Notes: generated by a model from the sequence alone, not told the origin. A stretch of DNA of 64,000 bases from Micropterix aruncella (GCA_944548615.1 OX155980.1:64737595-64801594), one strand, 5' to 3'. Counted from the stretch's first letter, positions 11,068 to 22,329 are shown. Made by a program: numbers and translations.

Positions 11068-13935
11068 CGGATTCTGAAGCTTCTTTCCTCAAAGTGATAC
11101 ACCAAAATATGCAAGGTTTAAGAAATAAAACTCTGGACGCTAGCCTGGAACTGGAAAACCGAAAGGCAAACATATTTTGTGTTAGTGAATCGTGGTTTAA
11201 TGAAAATGAACAAAATACTATTACTATATCTGGATTCACATTAGCGAGTTGTTTTACGAGAATCAACCATATTAGGGGCGGATCTGCCATATTTGTAAGA
11301 TCAGGTGTATCATTTAAAGTTCGTGATGATATTTGCAAACTGTCTGTTGAAACGATAATAGAAATTAGTTGTGTACAACTCCCTGAGTTCTCAGCTTACA
11401 TTCTCTGCTTCTATAGAAGCCCGCACGCAGATTTTCAAGCATTTATTAATATTTTAGAATCAGCATTAGATAAACTAGACAGTACTTCTACCATAATATT
11501 ATGTGGGGATTTTAATACTAACTTTGCTGAGAAATGTAATCAGGGCGATGCTTTAATGGATGTTTGTCTGTCTTATGATCTGATCAAAACCATCAATTTC
11601 CCAACAAGGACAACAGCCAGCAGTAGTAAATGTATTGATAATATTTTCACTAACTCAGAAGATTTTTCCGTTACCACAGCTTACTGCGGACTGTCAGATC
11701 ATAGCGGACAAATGATCACTCTAAAGTGTCACAATATTAAAAAAAATGCTGTACGCACTTATTATAATAGAAATGTAACAAAAAAGAGCCTTGACGAATT
11801 TCAGGCAGCCTTGATTAAAAATAATTTCGTCGTATCTACAGACAACTCACACCGAGCATACCATGACTTTTTAAAATGGTATCTGTCAGCGCTCGATAGC
11901 TCAATTCCTATGAGGCAGTCAACTCGAAAGCAATCAAAAAGTTTTAACGATTGGGCAACACCGGGAATTAAGATATCCAGAGCGCGTATGTTTCATTTAA
12001 ATGAAATTCAAAAAGAAACAAATGACAGCTTTGTCCTTGATTATATTAAATTCTATAAAAAAACATACAAAAAAATTGTTTGGGTTGCCAAGCAAAAATA
12101 CTTAAAAAATAGTATTGATAATTCTAATAACAAAATTAGGGCAGCATGGAATATCATCAAGAAAGAATGTGGCCGCAGTATGCCAGTAAATAACGGATTG
12201 CATCTCACAGTAGATGGTGAGCATATAGACGATGCGGGAACAGTCGCAGAACACTTTAATGATTATTTTGTTAATGTACCTAGAAATTTAAGTAATTTAA
12301 ATACAGCACACTGCACAGCTTCAAGCTTACTTTATAGCTACTGCAATAGAAACCCAATATCATTAGGGTTTTCTCCTACCACTTCCGAGGAAATAGTCAA
12401 AGTTGCCAAAGATATAAAATGTAAAAATTCAACTGATCTGTGGAATATCTCCACAAAAATCCTTAAGAGTTCTGTCACTAGCATCGCAGACGAATTGTCG
12501 GTTATTTTTAATCATTGTTTGGAATATGGATTCTTTCCCACGGAATTGAAACTGGCAAAAGTGATACCCATTTACAAAAAGGGATGTTGTGACAACATGA
12601 CTAATTATCGCCCTATATCGCTTTTGCCAGTTTTTAGCAAGATTCTTGAAAAAATTATTCTCACGAGATTGACCAATTTCTTTTCAGAAAATAATATTCT
12701 CAGCATTAAGCAATTTGGTTTCCAAAAAAATCTTTCAACCCAAGATGCCATTGCTAATCTCATAAAGAAAACACTACTAAGCCTTGACAATAGCCAAAAA
12801 ACAGTTGGCATTTTCTGTGATCTCTCTAAGGCTTTTGATTGTGTAGAACATTCAGTTCTACTAGAGAAACTAGAACACTACGGGATTAGGAATAGGGAAC
12901 TAGCGCTCATACAGTCCTACTTACAAGGTCGTACCCAGATTACGCAAGTGGGAAGTAGCAAAAGTACCCCACAAAGTATCTCCAAAGGTGTCCCTCAAGG
13001 CTCTATACTTGGCCCCTTTCTTTCTTTTTCTTGTTTATATAAACGACATCCCTGATTGCATTAGGTCAGTGGATGATGAGATTATCCTATTCGCCGATGA
13101 CACATCCCTTCTTTTTAGCGATAAAAATAGAGACGAGCTTGAAATAAGGATTAATGAAACGATAAATAGACTTGCTGTCTGGCTCCAAGTTAATAAACTC
13201 TCGTTGAATGTTTCAAAATCTAAAACAGTGTGTTTTTCTTTACGGCCGTCCGACTCTAATAATATAGCCTTATTCTTTGGAACAGACGAATTGGAAAATG
13301 TCTCTTCTACTAAATTTCTAGGTTTGCAGATCGACCAAAAATTGCAATGGTCCGATCACTTAGAAGAGCTTAGTAAAAAGCTGTGTAGGGCTGTTTACGC
13401 AATAAAAAAGATTAGAAATTTATGCGGCTTTGAGGCTGCTAAATCTGTATATTTTGCTTATTTTCATTCTTTGATGACATATGGTCTAATGTTTTGGGGA
13501 ATGGCAGCAAATTCGAAGAGGATTCTTATCCTTCAGAAAAGGGCTTTACGCAGTCTTTACAGAGCTTCTCCAAGAACTTCGTGTAAGCCGTTTTTCATCA
13601 AGTCGGGAATCATGACGATGTACTCGTGCTATATCCAACAAAATATTATGTTCGCTCGTAAGCACATATCGGATGTCCCGGCGAATAGCGATTTCCATCA
13701 ACACAATACAAGAAATAAATTTGATCTACATCTAAATCGGCACAGGCTTAGTAAAGTGCGCAACAGTTTCCTTCATCAAAGCCTGTGTTATTATAACAAG
13801 GTCCCAACACATATCAGAAGTCTTGGAGAGAACCAATTTAAAAAAGTCTTATTTAATGGCCTAGTCAAGAATCCTGTATATGACTTAAGAGATTTGGATA
13901 ATGCTGATTTCTTATTCCAGAGCATCCTAATGTAA
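11004..13935 (+). pseudogene. LINE ORF2: APE endonuclease + reverse transcriptase, one frameshift
   Basis: The ORF2 frame opens after a TGA at 11001-11003 and overlaps the end of ORF1 by 64 bases in the -1 frame. The APE-type endonuclease starts with IHQNMQGLRNK just after 11094; further endonuclease motifs are SESW, YRSP, GDFNTNF (about 11505) and GLSDHSG (about 11692). The reverse transcriptase shows IPIYKKG, NYRPISLLP, QFGFQKNLST, FCDLSKAFDC, KGVPQGSILGP, then YINDIP, LFADDTSLL (about 13088, catalytic DD) and TKFLGLQID. The C-terminal tail has ALRSLYRASPR. There is no RNase H, as in CR1/jockey elements. A four-base insertion in a CTTT-rich run at about 13018-13027 breaks the frame between GPF and LVYIND. 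The remainder reads on to the stop at 13935. No ATG precedes the endonuclease; the first, at 11109, would delete the catalytic Asn of QN. The copy is inactive, but only just. Confidence 0.9.
11025..11031 (+). promoter_or_regulatory. Candidate -1 ribosomal frameshift heptamer (A AAA AAC)
   Basis: In the ORF1 frame the codons are ccA AAA AAC at 11023-11031, an exact X XXY YYZ slippery heptamer in the required phase. A -1 slip leads into the ORF2 frame. That frame is closed upstream by TGA at 11001-11003 and ORF1 ends at 11065-11067, so the heptamer lies inside the only 64-base window where such a shift would work. No strong pseudoknot is obvious by eye. A weak stem pairs ggaaa near 11056 with tttcc near 11085. 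Hypothesis from sequence. Confidence 0.45.
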
Positions 13936-14356
13936 AATAACGGATAATTCATGATAATCAACTTTGCCAAAGAACGTAATTTTTATTTTTATTTTTATCG
14001 ACGACGGCTGTATTGCTAGATTTGACAATTAACTTAAATTTAGATATTTTTAATATACCCTCATCTATTTTCTTGACCATCATATTATTGCCTTGATAAT
14101 TATGACTACAGACATTGAGCTCTTTTTTTGATCAGCAATTCTGATTATTAGATTATTTTCTATTTATCAATGGTTTTCAAACCAATTATAATTTACTAAA
14201 ATTAATTTATATTGCCACAACTATATAATGATAGTTAATATTCTTTAATTAATTACATTATTTAAAATTTTAGAGACAAAGACGCATCCAAGTGTAGGAA
14301 AGCCTACCTACTGGAGCAGAAATAAATTGAAATTGAAATTGAAATTGAAATTGAAA

Positions 14357-14605
14357 CTTTAAAGGCAAATACTTGGTCGTAATAAGCTTTGCCATAATTT
14401 CACTACTTATAATCGATCATTCTATATGGTAACTAGCTAAATGTAGCTAATAGGATTTATTTTGTATCATTAACTGAAATAAAAAATATAAAAAAAAAAT
14501 TTTTTTTTTGTAATTATGCTTTTTGAGCATTAGAAATTTTTAATTCATAACTAGAAAAACTTTACTTTCAAAATTATCCGCAGCTTGTTTTGCCTCTGGC
14601 TTTTA
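14357..14605 (-). repeat. Outer part of the right inverted-duplication arm, beyond the LINE
   Basis: Reverse-complement match to about 5390-5620: ttagctagttaccat, gatcga(c/t)tata, aaagcttatt(g/a)cgacca and ttaatga(c/t)aca occur in both. Together with 7728-8696 it completes the right arm. Confidence 0.75.
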
Positions 14606-14990
14606 TTACTCAGAATAGGCGTTTTAATTTACAAGCTAAATAAGTAATAAACAATAAATTTGTAAGGCGGGTAGAGGGATATGAGGAAAGACGGGATGCA
14701 GCTGCGCTAAAACAACACATCGCATAATGTAAATAAAGTTTATAATTATAAATATTCCCATTATTATTATTTTACGAATAGTTAAATAAAGGTCAGAAGT
14801 TTCATGTATTTAAAGTTTTACTTAATAATCTTTTATATCTTATAAGTATGACGCAGATACATATCGATAAAAACAGGCCAATATAGATTTATGATATTTA
14901 GATTACAATTTTAAAATAACATATGGCTATGTCAATTATTGAGTCAGTAAGTTGATTACCCTCTAATCTCATGCCAATCGTGCGGCGCAG
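14606..14990. other. AT-rich spacer
   Basis: No feature recognised between the inverted-duplication arm and the first GC-rich R-family copy. Confidence 0.4.
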
Positions 14991-14994
14991 TACA

Positions 14995-15505
14995 AGGGAA
15001 GGGAGCAGGTACACCGTTTGCTATACAACTGTCATTCTGCTAATGGATATACTTGGAAGGGCTGCGTAATTGAAATAAAGACCTCTGGCGCGTCTGGACG
15101 GTTTGCCCACCGTGCGGCGTCAGCCAATCGACTGTGCACTTCGACTGATAACCTGGGGGGGGGGGTTCTGGAAAGTGTTTTTTTTTCCTATGGAGGAAGG
15201 GTTAGAGACAAATGGCAAATGACGCCAAGGTCCGCGACAAATTCAAACGGCATTACCGCTTACATTAGGTAGAGGACCGCGTAAGTGACCATGAACATGA
15301 ACACGACTTTAGCCAAAAGCTGGTAACGAGGGCGCTTGGCAGCCCACTGGATTATTAAGTATACGGTGCCGAGCGGTAAGGTGTCGGACTCTCGCGGGCA
15401 TGTTGGCGGGGTGGTCTCTAAGTCTCTACGTTCATCCCATGGCTGAAACAACGATCATATATCGTTATACCAGCCTGAGGTGATGGGATCGCACCTTTCC
15501 ACTGT
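14995..15505 (+). repeat. R-family repeat, degenerate copy 1
   Basis: Shares with the other R copies the segments gcggcgtcagccaatcgac, accgcttacattaggtagag, a tRNA-like stretch gccgagcggtaaggtgtcgg near 15370, and the end segment atcgttataccagcctgagg. The tRNA-like stretch resembles the A-box half of a tRNA-Ser/Leu gene, but no cloverleaf follows. No coding frame is shared between copies. Confidence 0.55.
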
Positions 15506-16950
15506 AATTATAATGTCGGTATTTTAATATTATCCAAGTTTATTGGTTTCATTTTTTTTATAATATCGTCGTAACGTGTAATTCATCTACATCACCATAT
15601 TACAAAGATAAAATTAATCCTAAAATTTTACCGATTTCTGAGAGATAACATTATACTATTAGGTAGATCTAATCAATTTTTAATTATTGAATCACTATGT
15701 ATATAGTGAGTTCGATCTTCCCCTTATGAATTAGTTTAGTTCACTCCACGCACCGGATGGTACTCGTAGAAATAAGTAGAAACCGTCTAACGAACTCCTC
15801 ATAGGTAAATAAAACTATTGGTCGGAAGAGATGATTTTAGTCGTCTCAAAGAGTAGTTGTATGAAATATGACATTACCTACTGTGAGGAGGCAGGAAGTG
15901 TTCCTATATAGAAACTCCTCGGTGATTAATGGTGGACCTGTCATTGTTTGGACCATTTTAGTTCTTTCAGTTAGGTTTCAGAATATTATACCCATTACCT
16001 AATAATAATAGGAAAATGGCGTATTGATATGTAAGCAGAGTGTTATACATTGGTAAGAATATTATTACAAGAATATACATTAGAAACATTATATAGAATA
16101 AAACAGAAACACGAATTCCCTAGTAAGTATATACCTATTATGCTACTTACCTGATTTCAGAATAGGTACTCCGTTTCGGTTTACTTAGGAGATAAGTTGA
16201 AAATATAATATTTAAAAAATCTACTTTAAGTTATTCAATGAAGCTAAGATGCGAGAATTATGTACATACATTTTAATTTAATTTGATGTAGATCATTTTA
16301 AAATCGTATTACTGTATAGTATTTAATGTTATATAATTTTATAATAATATTAGTTTTATGCTTTGTGTTATTATCCACGTGAATACAACAATAGTCAAGT
16401 TCACTTATAAGTGAACCCTTATTAAAAAACCACAAAGCAGCTTTTAATCATGATATCGGGGGACCTGTTCCAGTCACAGTGGCACGATACGCGAAAGCCT
16501 TTAAATCTAGCCCTTTCATGCGAGAGCCAATCGAGCCAATCGTCTACAGACCTTAACATGTCTAGACCATGTCAATCTCGAATATAGATATTCAGGCGTA
16601 GCTTTCGCACTACTTAATTTTACATATGTCGCAAGGTGAAAATAACGTTTTAGTTTCATAATTTAATATGGAATCAATGGATAGTAATGGAATAACATGG
16701 CTTCGCAGCGTTATTAAACACAGAGCTTCGCATATTTATCTGACCCCTTTGCACCCTTTTCTCCGCCTATCCGTATAGACAAGCGCTTGAAACACAGTCG
16801 CCGTAATTCAATATGGGAAGAATGAGAGCGTCGATGAGTTTTGAGCGTCGATGAGCGTCGATCGCCTGTGCGATCACCAGTTACTAACTTGTCACTCAAA
16901 CTGCAAATTACCGTCGAATATCACTCCTAGATTTGGACTATTTAGACATC
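15506..16950. other. Unassigned intergenic tract
   Basis: AT-rich with a mildly GC-richer patch at 16440-16620. No reading frame or repeat structure could be supported. Confidence 0.4.
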
Positions 16951-16954
16951 TACT

Positions 16955-17490
16955 TACTTGATATAAACAGGTAATGTACTTTATGACACTCGGAATGACG
17001 TAACGATTTTAACAATACTACACACTTCTAAACCGGTTCAAGCGTTTAGATGTTATGGGGGAATAAAGAAACGGAAAACATACAGACACGAACCCTGAAT
17101 ACTTTACACTCCTTTTTTGTTGGGCAGTCGTGTAATATAAAATCGTGACTGTAAATTGTATTTATAATTATTTTTATTACGGTTTTTATATGAACTATTT
17201 GTGGTTTATTTATTTATCCATATAGATACATGTATATTTCCGAAATGCACTAAATATGACCTTTCATTTGAAACTAAACACCATATATTTATGTTAATTT
17301 ATTGACATTTGGACATTTGACATTTATACAAATACTTACTTGATATTTGGACAGTTAAGGGACCCTATGTCACACACTCTTAAATCGGTTCAAGCGGTTC
17401 CAGGTGGAATCAAGAAATGTAAAACATACATAGATGAACTCTGAACACATTAGACTTCTTTTTTGGACAGTCGTGTAAAAAAACAAATTA
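16955..17490 (+). repeat. Diverged direct repeat, two units of about 170 bp
   Basis: Units at about 16955-17140 and 17320-17485 share in order a cttacttgatat core, a cggttcaagcg block, aaacatacagac/aaacatacatag, gaaccctgaa/gaactctgaa and ggcagtcgtgtaa/ggacagtcgtgtaa. About 180 bases separate them. They look like two copies of one short interspersed repeat in the same orientation; the family is unknown. Confidence 0.5.
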
Positions 17491-17565
17491 TATCCCACAA
17501 CGTAAGTGACTGCTTTGCCTTCAACCGGTTATATAACTAGCGAACTAACTACAGCCCCCTACCGA

Positions 17566-18441
17566 TCTAAGGGGCCCTTGCTGAGTTGGCCACGAAGACC
17601 CATTCTGTTCAGGGTTGGTCACACTCACTGGTCAACACCCATCCGACGGTCTCCACGCATGAAGTGCGAGCCTGAGTAGGACTCTGGCCTTATGGTTAGT
17701 TTCCCCTAGGAATCAATCTTCTGGCGCTCCTGGACGGTGTGCGCTCCGTGCGGCATTACCAATCGATTGCGCACTCTGACTAACAACTTAGGTTGTCGAC
17801 TACAGTGGGCGAGCCCGTCACCTCAGGAAGTTTTAGGGATTAGTCGTTCTATCTCCCTGGAGTGAGCGCAGAAAACTTGATGACAAAACAGTCCACCGTC
17901 TAGCTACGCCACAAGCCCGTAAGAGGCCAACGCTTTAACCGCGAGATAGCCACGAATGTTACCCAGCCGGCCTACACTCACGCCCTTACTTCCAACAGTC
18001 GAGGGAGTCTGGAAGCAGTAGGTACTGTTTCCTATAGAGCGGGGGTGGTTGCGGACCTTACGGCGACTGCTCTTGAAACGACCATCGGCTACCCGATCCT
18101 GGGTGAACAGCCAGGCAAAGGATGCCGTGGTCCGCGATAGATTCGGTTCACACCGCTTCACCGCTTCGTAAGGGAGAGGACCGCGCAAGCGACCTCGAAC
18201 TCGTAACCAATCGAGAGACTGAAGTAATCTGGTCGCAATTAGGAGTAAGGGCGTGAATGTATCCCGCTGGGTAGCACTCCTGGCTATCTCGCGGTTAAGG
18301 CGTTGGACTCTTACGGACTTGTGGCGGAGCTTGATGGTGGACTGTTTTTGTCCAAGTCTTCTGCGCTCACTTCAGGGAGACAGAACGGCTAATCGTTAAA
18401 ACTTCCTGAGGTGACGGGCTCGCCCGCTGTAGTTGACAACT
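17566..18441 (+). repeat. R-family copy 2, interrupted by an inverted copy of its own end
   Basis: Plus-orientation R sequence runs 17566-17793 (gttggccacgaagaccc start) and resumes at about 18003-18441, ending gtgacgggctcgcccgctgt. Inserted between is 17795-18002, a reverse-complement copy of the terminal 210 bases of the same family, so 17795-18002 and about 18225-18441 form a large hairpin. GC content is far above the surroundings. No intact reading frame; the frames on both strands reflect low stop-codon density. Confidence 0.65.
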
Positions 18442-18777
18442 CAAGTTAGCCCTCTACCGATATCTCCGATTCAAATGCAGATCTACATACAAACATATAC
18501 CTAGTTTGTAACGAATATTGTGCAAATTATGATTATGGTTACCGTCGCCTGTAAACAATATTATTACTAATATATGGTTTCCTTTAGGTAAACAATCTTT
18601 AAAGAACCAGGTAGAATTTCCATAGCTCCCGCTGCGTCATTGCCATGGATCGCATACATTACTTTCCGCGGCACAGAATACCCTTGGAGCTGAAAACGGA
18701 TAATTATCACTCCGAGCTCTGGAATACCCTAGGAAGGTCACATCGGTCCAGTTTTATATACGCTGTTCATCAACAAC

Positions 18778-19472
18778 TAGTGCTGTCAACTACAACGGGC
18801 GAACCCGTCACCTCAGGAAGTTTTAACGAAATGATCGTTCTTTTAACGAATCTCCCGTGAAGTGAGCGCAGAAGACTTAGGACAAAACAATCCACCGTCA
18901 TGCTCCTCCACCTGCCCGTGAGAGACCAAGGCCTTACGGCGAGGCACCGGGAAAAATAAACAGCTGGCAGCCTCGCCCCCTGACTACTAGTTTTGACAGG
19001 ATATCTCCGTCTGGAATTAAACTTCAGGATACCTCCGTCCTCCCGACTGGTTACGGGTCCGAAGTCGCTTACGCGACCTCTATCTGTTGTATTACAGCGG
19101 TATTTCAGTTCGAATTTATCGCGGACCTGGGCGTTTTTGCCCGTAAAGCCACACGGGATCGAGTGGGCCAAGGTCATTTCAAGAGTGGCATGACAACAGG
19201 TGAACATCCACCCCCGCTGCTTAGGAAACAAAGTATTTAATAGTCTCCAGACTCCTTCAGCAATTAGTCAGAATGCATAACCGATTGGCATCGCCAACCG
19301 GTGCGCAAACCGTCCAGTGGCGCCGGGAGAAACCGGTCCACCATCTCTGAGGCCTGAGACACGGGAGTCTTACCCGGGGTAGCCTTTCACTCGAAGAGGC
19401 TTCTGAATATGAGCTGAATCATGAGTTGAGCCGATCCGAGAACAAAATGGATCTTGTGGCCCAAGCTGCACG
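18778..19472 (-). repeat. R-family copy 3, near full length
   Basis: Minus-orientation copy. It begins at its family end with gtcaactacaacgggcgaac and finishes with the complement of gggccacaagatccattttg, the start of the family. At about 695 bases it is one of the two most complete copies, with 47045-47697. It contains the tRNA-like block gtgcctcgccgtaaggcctt on the minus strand near 18945. Overlapping frames on both strands are not conserved between copies. Confidence 0.65.
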
Positions 19473-19479
19473 AAACCGT

Positions 19480-19850
19480 TCACCAGCGCTGTTCATCAAC
19501 AATATTGTGAAATGTTTTCTGTACACAGTTTTTATTAATATTATATATGCAGACGACCTTAAAATATTCAGCTCAGATAACTCCTCGAACATATTCTCGC
19601 CGATCTTCAGAGGTTGAATGATTATTGTATGGTAAATAAACTCTTTTACATTTAGTTAAGTGTAAAACCATGACCTTCGCTATATCGCCGTAATCCTTAT
19701 GTTTATAGCATCGATAGAAATATTCTCTAAAGAATTTCTCAGTTCACCGACTTAGGGTCATTCCTGAGAGTATGGCCAAAGATGATTTTTTGGCCATAAT
19801 CTCAGTTTCAATCCGCACCGCGAACATCTCGAAATGTTACTAACTACTAG
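19480..19850 (+). pseudogene. LINE reverse transcriptase relic (YADD region)
   Basis: The plus strand reads LFINNIV...IIYADDLKIFSS near 19490-19580, the conserved FxNDI...YADD motif C of non-LTR reverse transcriptases. Degraded in-phase traces follow, such as FTDLGS near 19745 resembling the downstream F-LG motif. The stops and the missing flanks mark it as a short dead fragment directly abutting R copy 3. Confidence 0.6.
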
Positions 19851-20399
19851 ATTTTATTTGGAGGACCGGGGAGACGTTTAAGGATAACCGCGTAATCGTG
19901 CTTTTATTTATTTTTTTAGTCGCTTGATTACTTCTTAAATTGACTGGAGTACGGAAGCGTGACACGGAATCCTGGTCATAAAAGGAAGATTGCAGGAACA
20001 AGGCTGGTCCAAAGCACGGTGCTAAGAAGTTCACTCGAGGATTACTATGCCCAAAGGCATTTGTTAGCTGCCGTTCTTTGGAGGAAAGACAAATCTTACT
20101 TGATTTGTCTGTTGAAACTACCCAACTAGGTTGCCTGTACTAGGGTAGAGTTTTTTCTTTTGCAATAAGATGCGCACGTAATTTTATACTGCAATTAAAA
20201 ACTATGGTAATATGTTACATGTTAATAAAATGTCATTCATATATTATATCATACTACATTAATAAATATAAATATATACATATACCTATACATTATATAA
20301 TATATACATATACCTATACATTTACATAAACCATTTATATTTACATACACGTATTTATTAGTAATATATGTAATTATAATATTAAATTAAATTGATAAC

Positions 20400-20705
20400 A
20401 TGTCGTTTTAAACTAGCATATGTGTAAAAATTTCAGCTACCTTTTCTCTGCCAGTCTCAAACAGCCACAAAGTAATTTGTCCCTTTAACATTCGTAAGCT
20501 TCTGCATTGTTTTAACTTATCCTGAAAGTAATTGTGGAGTTTAGGAGCTACACAACTAAAGTACCTTTGCGCGAATTTAGTTTTGGTTTTTTTAATTAGA
20601 TGTTTAGCTGACGCGCAGCCTCTAGTTAGAATGTTGTGGTCAGTGATGTGTATGTTCGAATTGTTGAGATAATTAAGTAAGGTCCCTTTTGCATAAATCT
20701 GCAAT
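20400..20705 (-). pseudogene. LINE ORF2 C-terminal relic (CR1/jockey group)
   Basis: A minus-strand frame of 98 codons with HNILTRGCASAKHLI then TKTKFAQRYFSCVAPKLHN and a closing RMLKGQITLWL. This matches the order of conserved features at the very C-terminus of CR1-group reverse transcriptase proteins (a TR-x motif, an R-S/Y-F-x-x-x-A-P-xLxN motif, then a helical SLRxxK-x-L segment). The 5' part of the element is missing, as usual for 5'-truncated LINE insertions. Similar to the relic at 1-200. Confidence 0.6.
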
Positions 20706-20727
20706 GGAGGTTATAGATACCTGCATA

Positions 20728-20919
20728 CAAAGCATGTGTTTTTTTCATACATGGCAGTGGCACAGATAATTTAGGGCACTTTCTATTATTAACAGTTTAA
20801 CAGCTGTTCGCCTCCTTTGTGGCGCTCGATAGCACAGTATACTGTGTCGATAGTGCGACATTTGTAAATTATCTATGCCACTGCCATGTATGAAAAAAAT
20901 ACATGCTTTATATGTTGGT
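20728..20919. mobile_element. Palindromic MITE, about 190 bp
   Basis: Both arms contain ttcatacatggcagtggca (left near 20742) or its complement tgccactgccatgtatgaa (right near 20876), extending outwards to agcatgt/acatgct and inwards to gataattta/aaattatc. Arms are about 45 bases; the loop carries a second small palindrome (cacagtatactgtg). No coding capacity. No convincing target duplication. Confidence 0.7.
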
Positions 20920-21220
20920 ATCTACATATGTCGACAATTTAGTGTATTAATGACTAACAATTCCATAAATACATATCTTCTGAAACGTTTGTCATGCAAC
21001 TAATCCGATATAACAATTTGCGGAAGGCACACTGAAAAAAATCGTTTTACTAAACAGTTTAGCTATTTCGCTTTTAACTGAAGTTTAGAAAATAGCACCT
21101 AAACTACGGCTAGATTATCAAACTCTGTTTAGTTGTGGTTACATTTTATTTTTAGCTAAAATTTGGTTTTGTTACCAATTACTAAACGAATAGCAACTAC
21201 TTACTAAACTGCGAATTTTA

Positions 21221-21860
21221 GCTAAAGTTCTGTACCCTTAGCTAAATAACTTAGTTAAATGGGTGTAAACAAACATTCCAAAATGACCGTTACATTATTT
21301 AGCTGTATTAGCCAAACTTCAGTTAAACTAGCTGAAGTTTGTCTATTAATAACTAAACTACAGATTTTACCTAAAGTTTGATAGGTAATAGCTAAACTAC
21401 TTAGGTATTCCAACTGACCCAATTCAGCTTTAGCTGGATTAGCTAAAGTTCTGTACCCTTAGCTAAATAACTTAGTTAAATGGGTGTAAACAAACATTCC
21501 AAAATGACCGTTACATTATTTAGCTGTATTAGCCAAACTTCAGTTAAACTAGCTGAAGTTTGTCTATTAATAACTAAACTACAGATTTTACCTAAAGTTT
21601 GATAGGTAATAGCTAAACTACTTAGGTATTCCAACTGACCCAATTCAGCTTCAGCTGGATTAGCTAAAGTTCTGTACCCTTAGCTAAATAACTTAGTTAA
21701 ATGGGTGTAAACAAACATTCCAAAGTGACCGTTACATTATTTAGCTGTATTAGCCAAACTTCAGTTAAACTAGCTGAAGTTTGTCTATTAATAACTAAAC
21801 TACAGATTTTACCTAAAGCTTGATAGGTAATACCTAAACTACTTAGGTATTCCAACTAAA
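21221..21860 (+). repeat. 221-bp tandem repeat, about 3 copies
   Basis: gctaaagttctgtaccctta starts at 21221, 21442 and 21663, an exact period of 221. The copies differ by only a few bases, so the expansion is recent. Each unit contains many tagctaaa-like motifs and therefore multiplies the presumed transposase-binding sites at the left end of the CACTA-like element. Confidence 0.9.
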
Positions 21861-21923
21861 CACTTCAGCTCTCTTTGCCGAAGTTTATTTATCATTTGCT
21901 AAACAGTTCAGCTAGTAGTTGAG

Positions 21924-21960
21924 TATATAAGCATGATTTTCTTTTGGCGGCTCATTATTC
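21924..21960 (+). promoter_or_regulatory. Candidate core promoter of the CACTA-like element
   Basis: tatataa at 21924-21930 is followed about 28 bases later by ctcattattc (21951-21960), an initiator-like sequence. It sits just inside the left subterminal array and about 400 bases upstream of the ATG at 22330, with a GC-rich leader between. Motif-only prediction. Confidence 0.35.
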
Positions 21961-22329
21961 CTAGGCATTACAAGTGAATAAACGTGAGAGACGTCGTATT
22001 TACTACGTATTTCAACCGTTTGGTTGTCGCACGTCGCGTCGCCAAAAAGTGGGAGACGAAGAAGAACGGGTCGTCGGTCGTTCGATCCGGTTATTTGCTT
22101 GACACAGCCAGTCAGTGAGAACCACAGACACGCGGAAATTGGCGACAGCATCGCGGCGACGTTCATTCGACTACATTTCAAGAAATCGCGAATCGCGAGG
22201 CGTTTCGGCGGAAACGCGTGAAATATTTCGCCGGCACGTTTGTGACTGTAAAACCGTGCAGCATGCTCGAAGAACAAGCCTCGAAGCAAATCGAACGATC
22301 GGAAAAATCTTGTGTTGTTGTGATTCAAA

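Larger units (their letters stand above)
8697..14352 (+). mobile_element. Full-length CR1-group non-LTR retrotransposon
   Basis: A 5.66-kb LINE with a 5' leader of about 770 bases, ORF1 (9469-11067), an overlapping ORF2 (open from 11004 to 13935 with one frameshift), a 3' UTR and a short (TTGAAA)n tail at about 14328-14352. The gaaac duplication at 8692-8696 and 14353-14357 flanks it. The paralogous sequence at 5600-5640 shows the site without the insertion. ORF1 with coiled coil plus SGNH-like domain, an APE-type endonuclease, a reverse transcriptase without RNase H, and a simple-repeat tail rather than poly(A) fit the CR1 group (CR1, Kiri and Daphne relatives) of the jockey superfamily. Near-intact frames imply fairly recent insertion, later than the old inverted duplication it sits in. 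Confidence 0.9.

Noticed and set aside
15365..15440. tRNA gene (gccgagcggtaaggtgtcgg)
   Set aside because: Only the 5' half resembles tRNA-Ser/Leu; no anticodon stem, T-arm or acceptor pairing, and the block is part of a dispersed repeat.
17904..18188. 94-codon minus-strand frame
   Set aside because: Also within an R-family copy with inverted structure; no family resemblance.
18770..19231. 153-codon minus-strand frame
   Set aside because: Falls inside the GC-rich R-family repeat; not conserved in the other copies.
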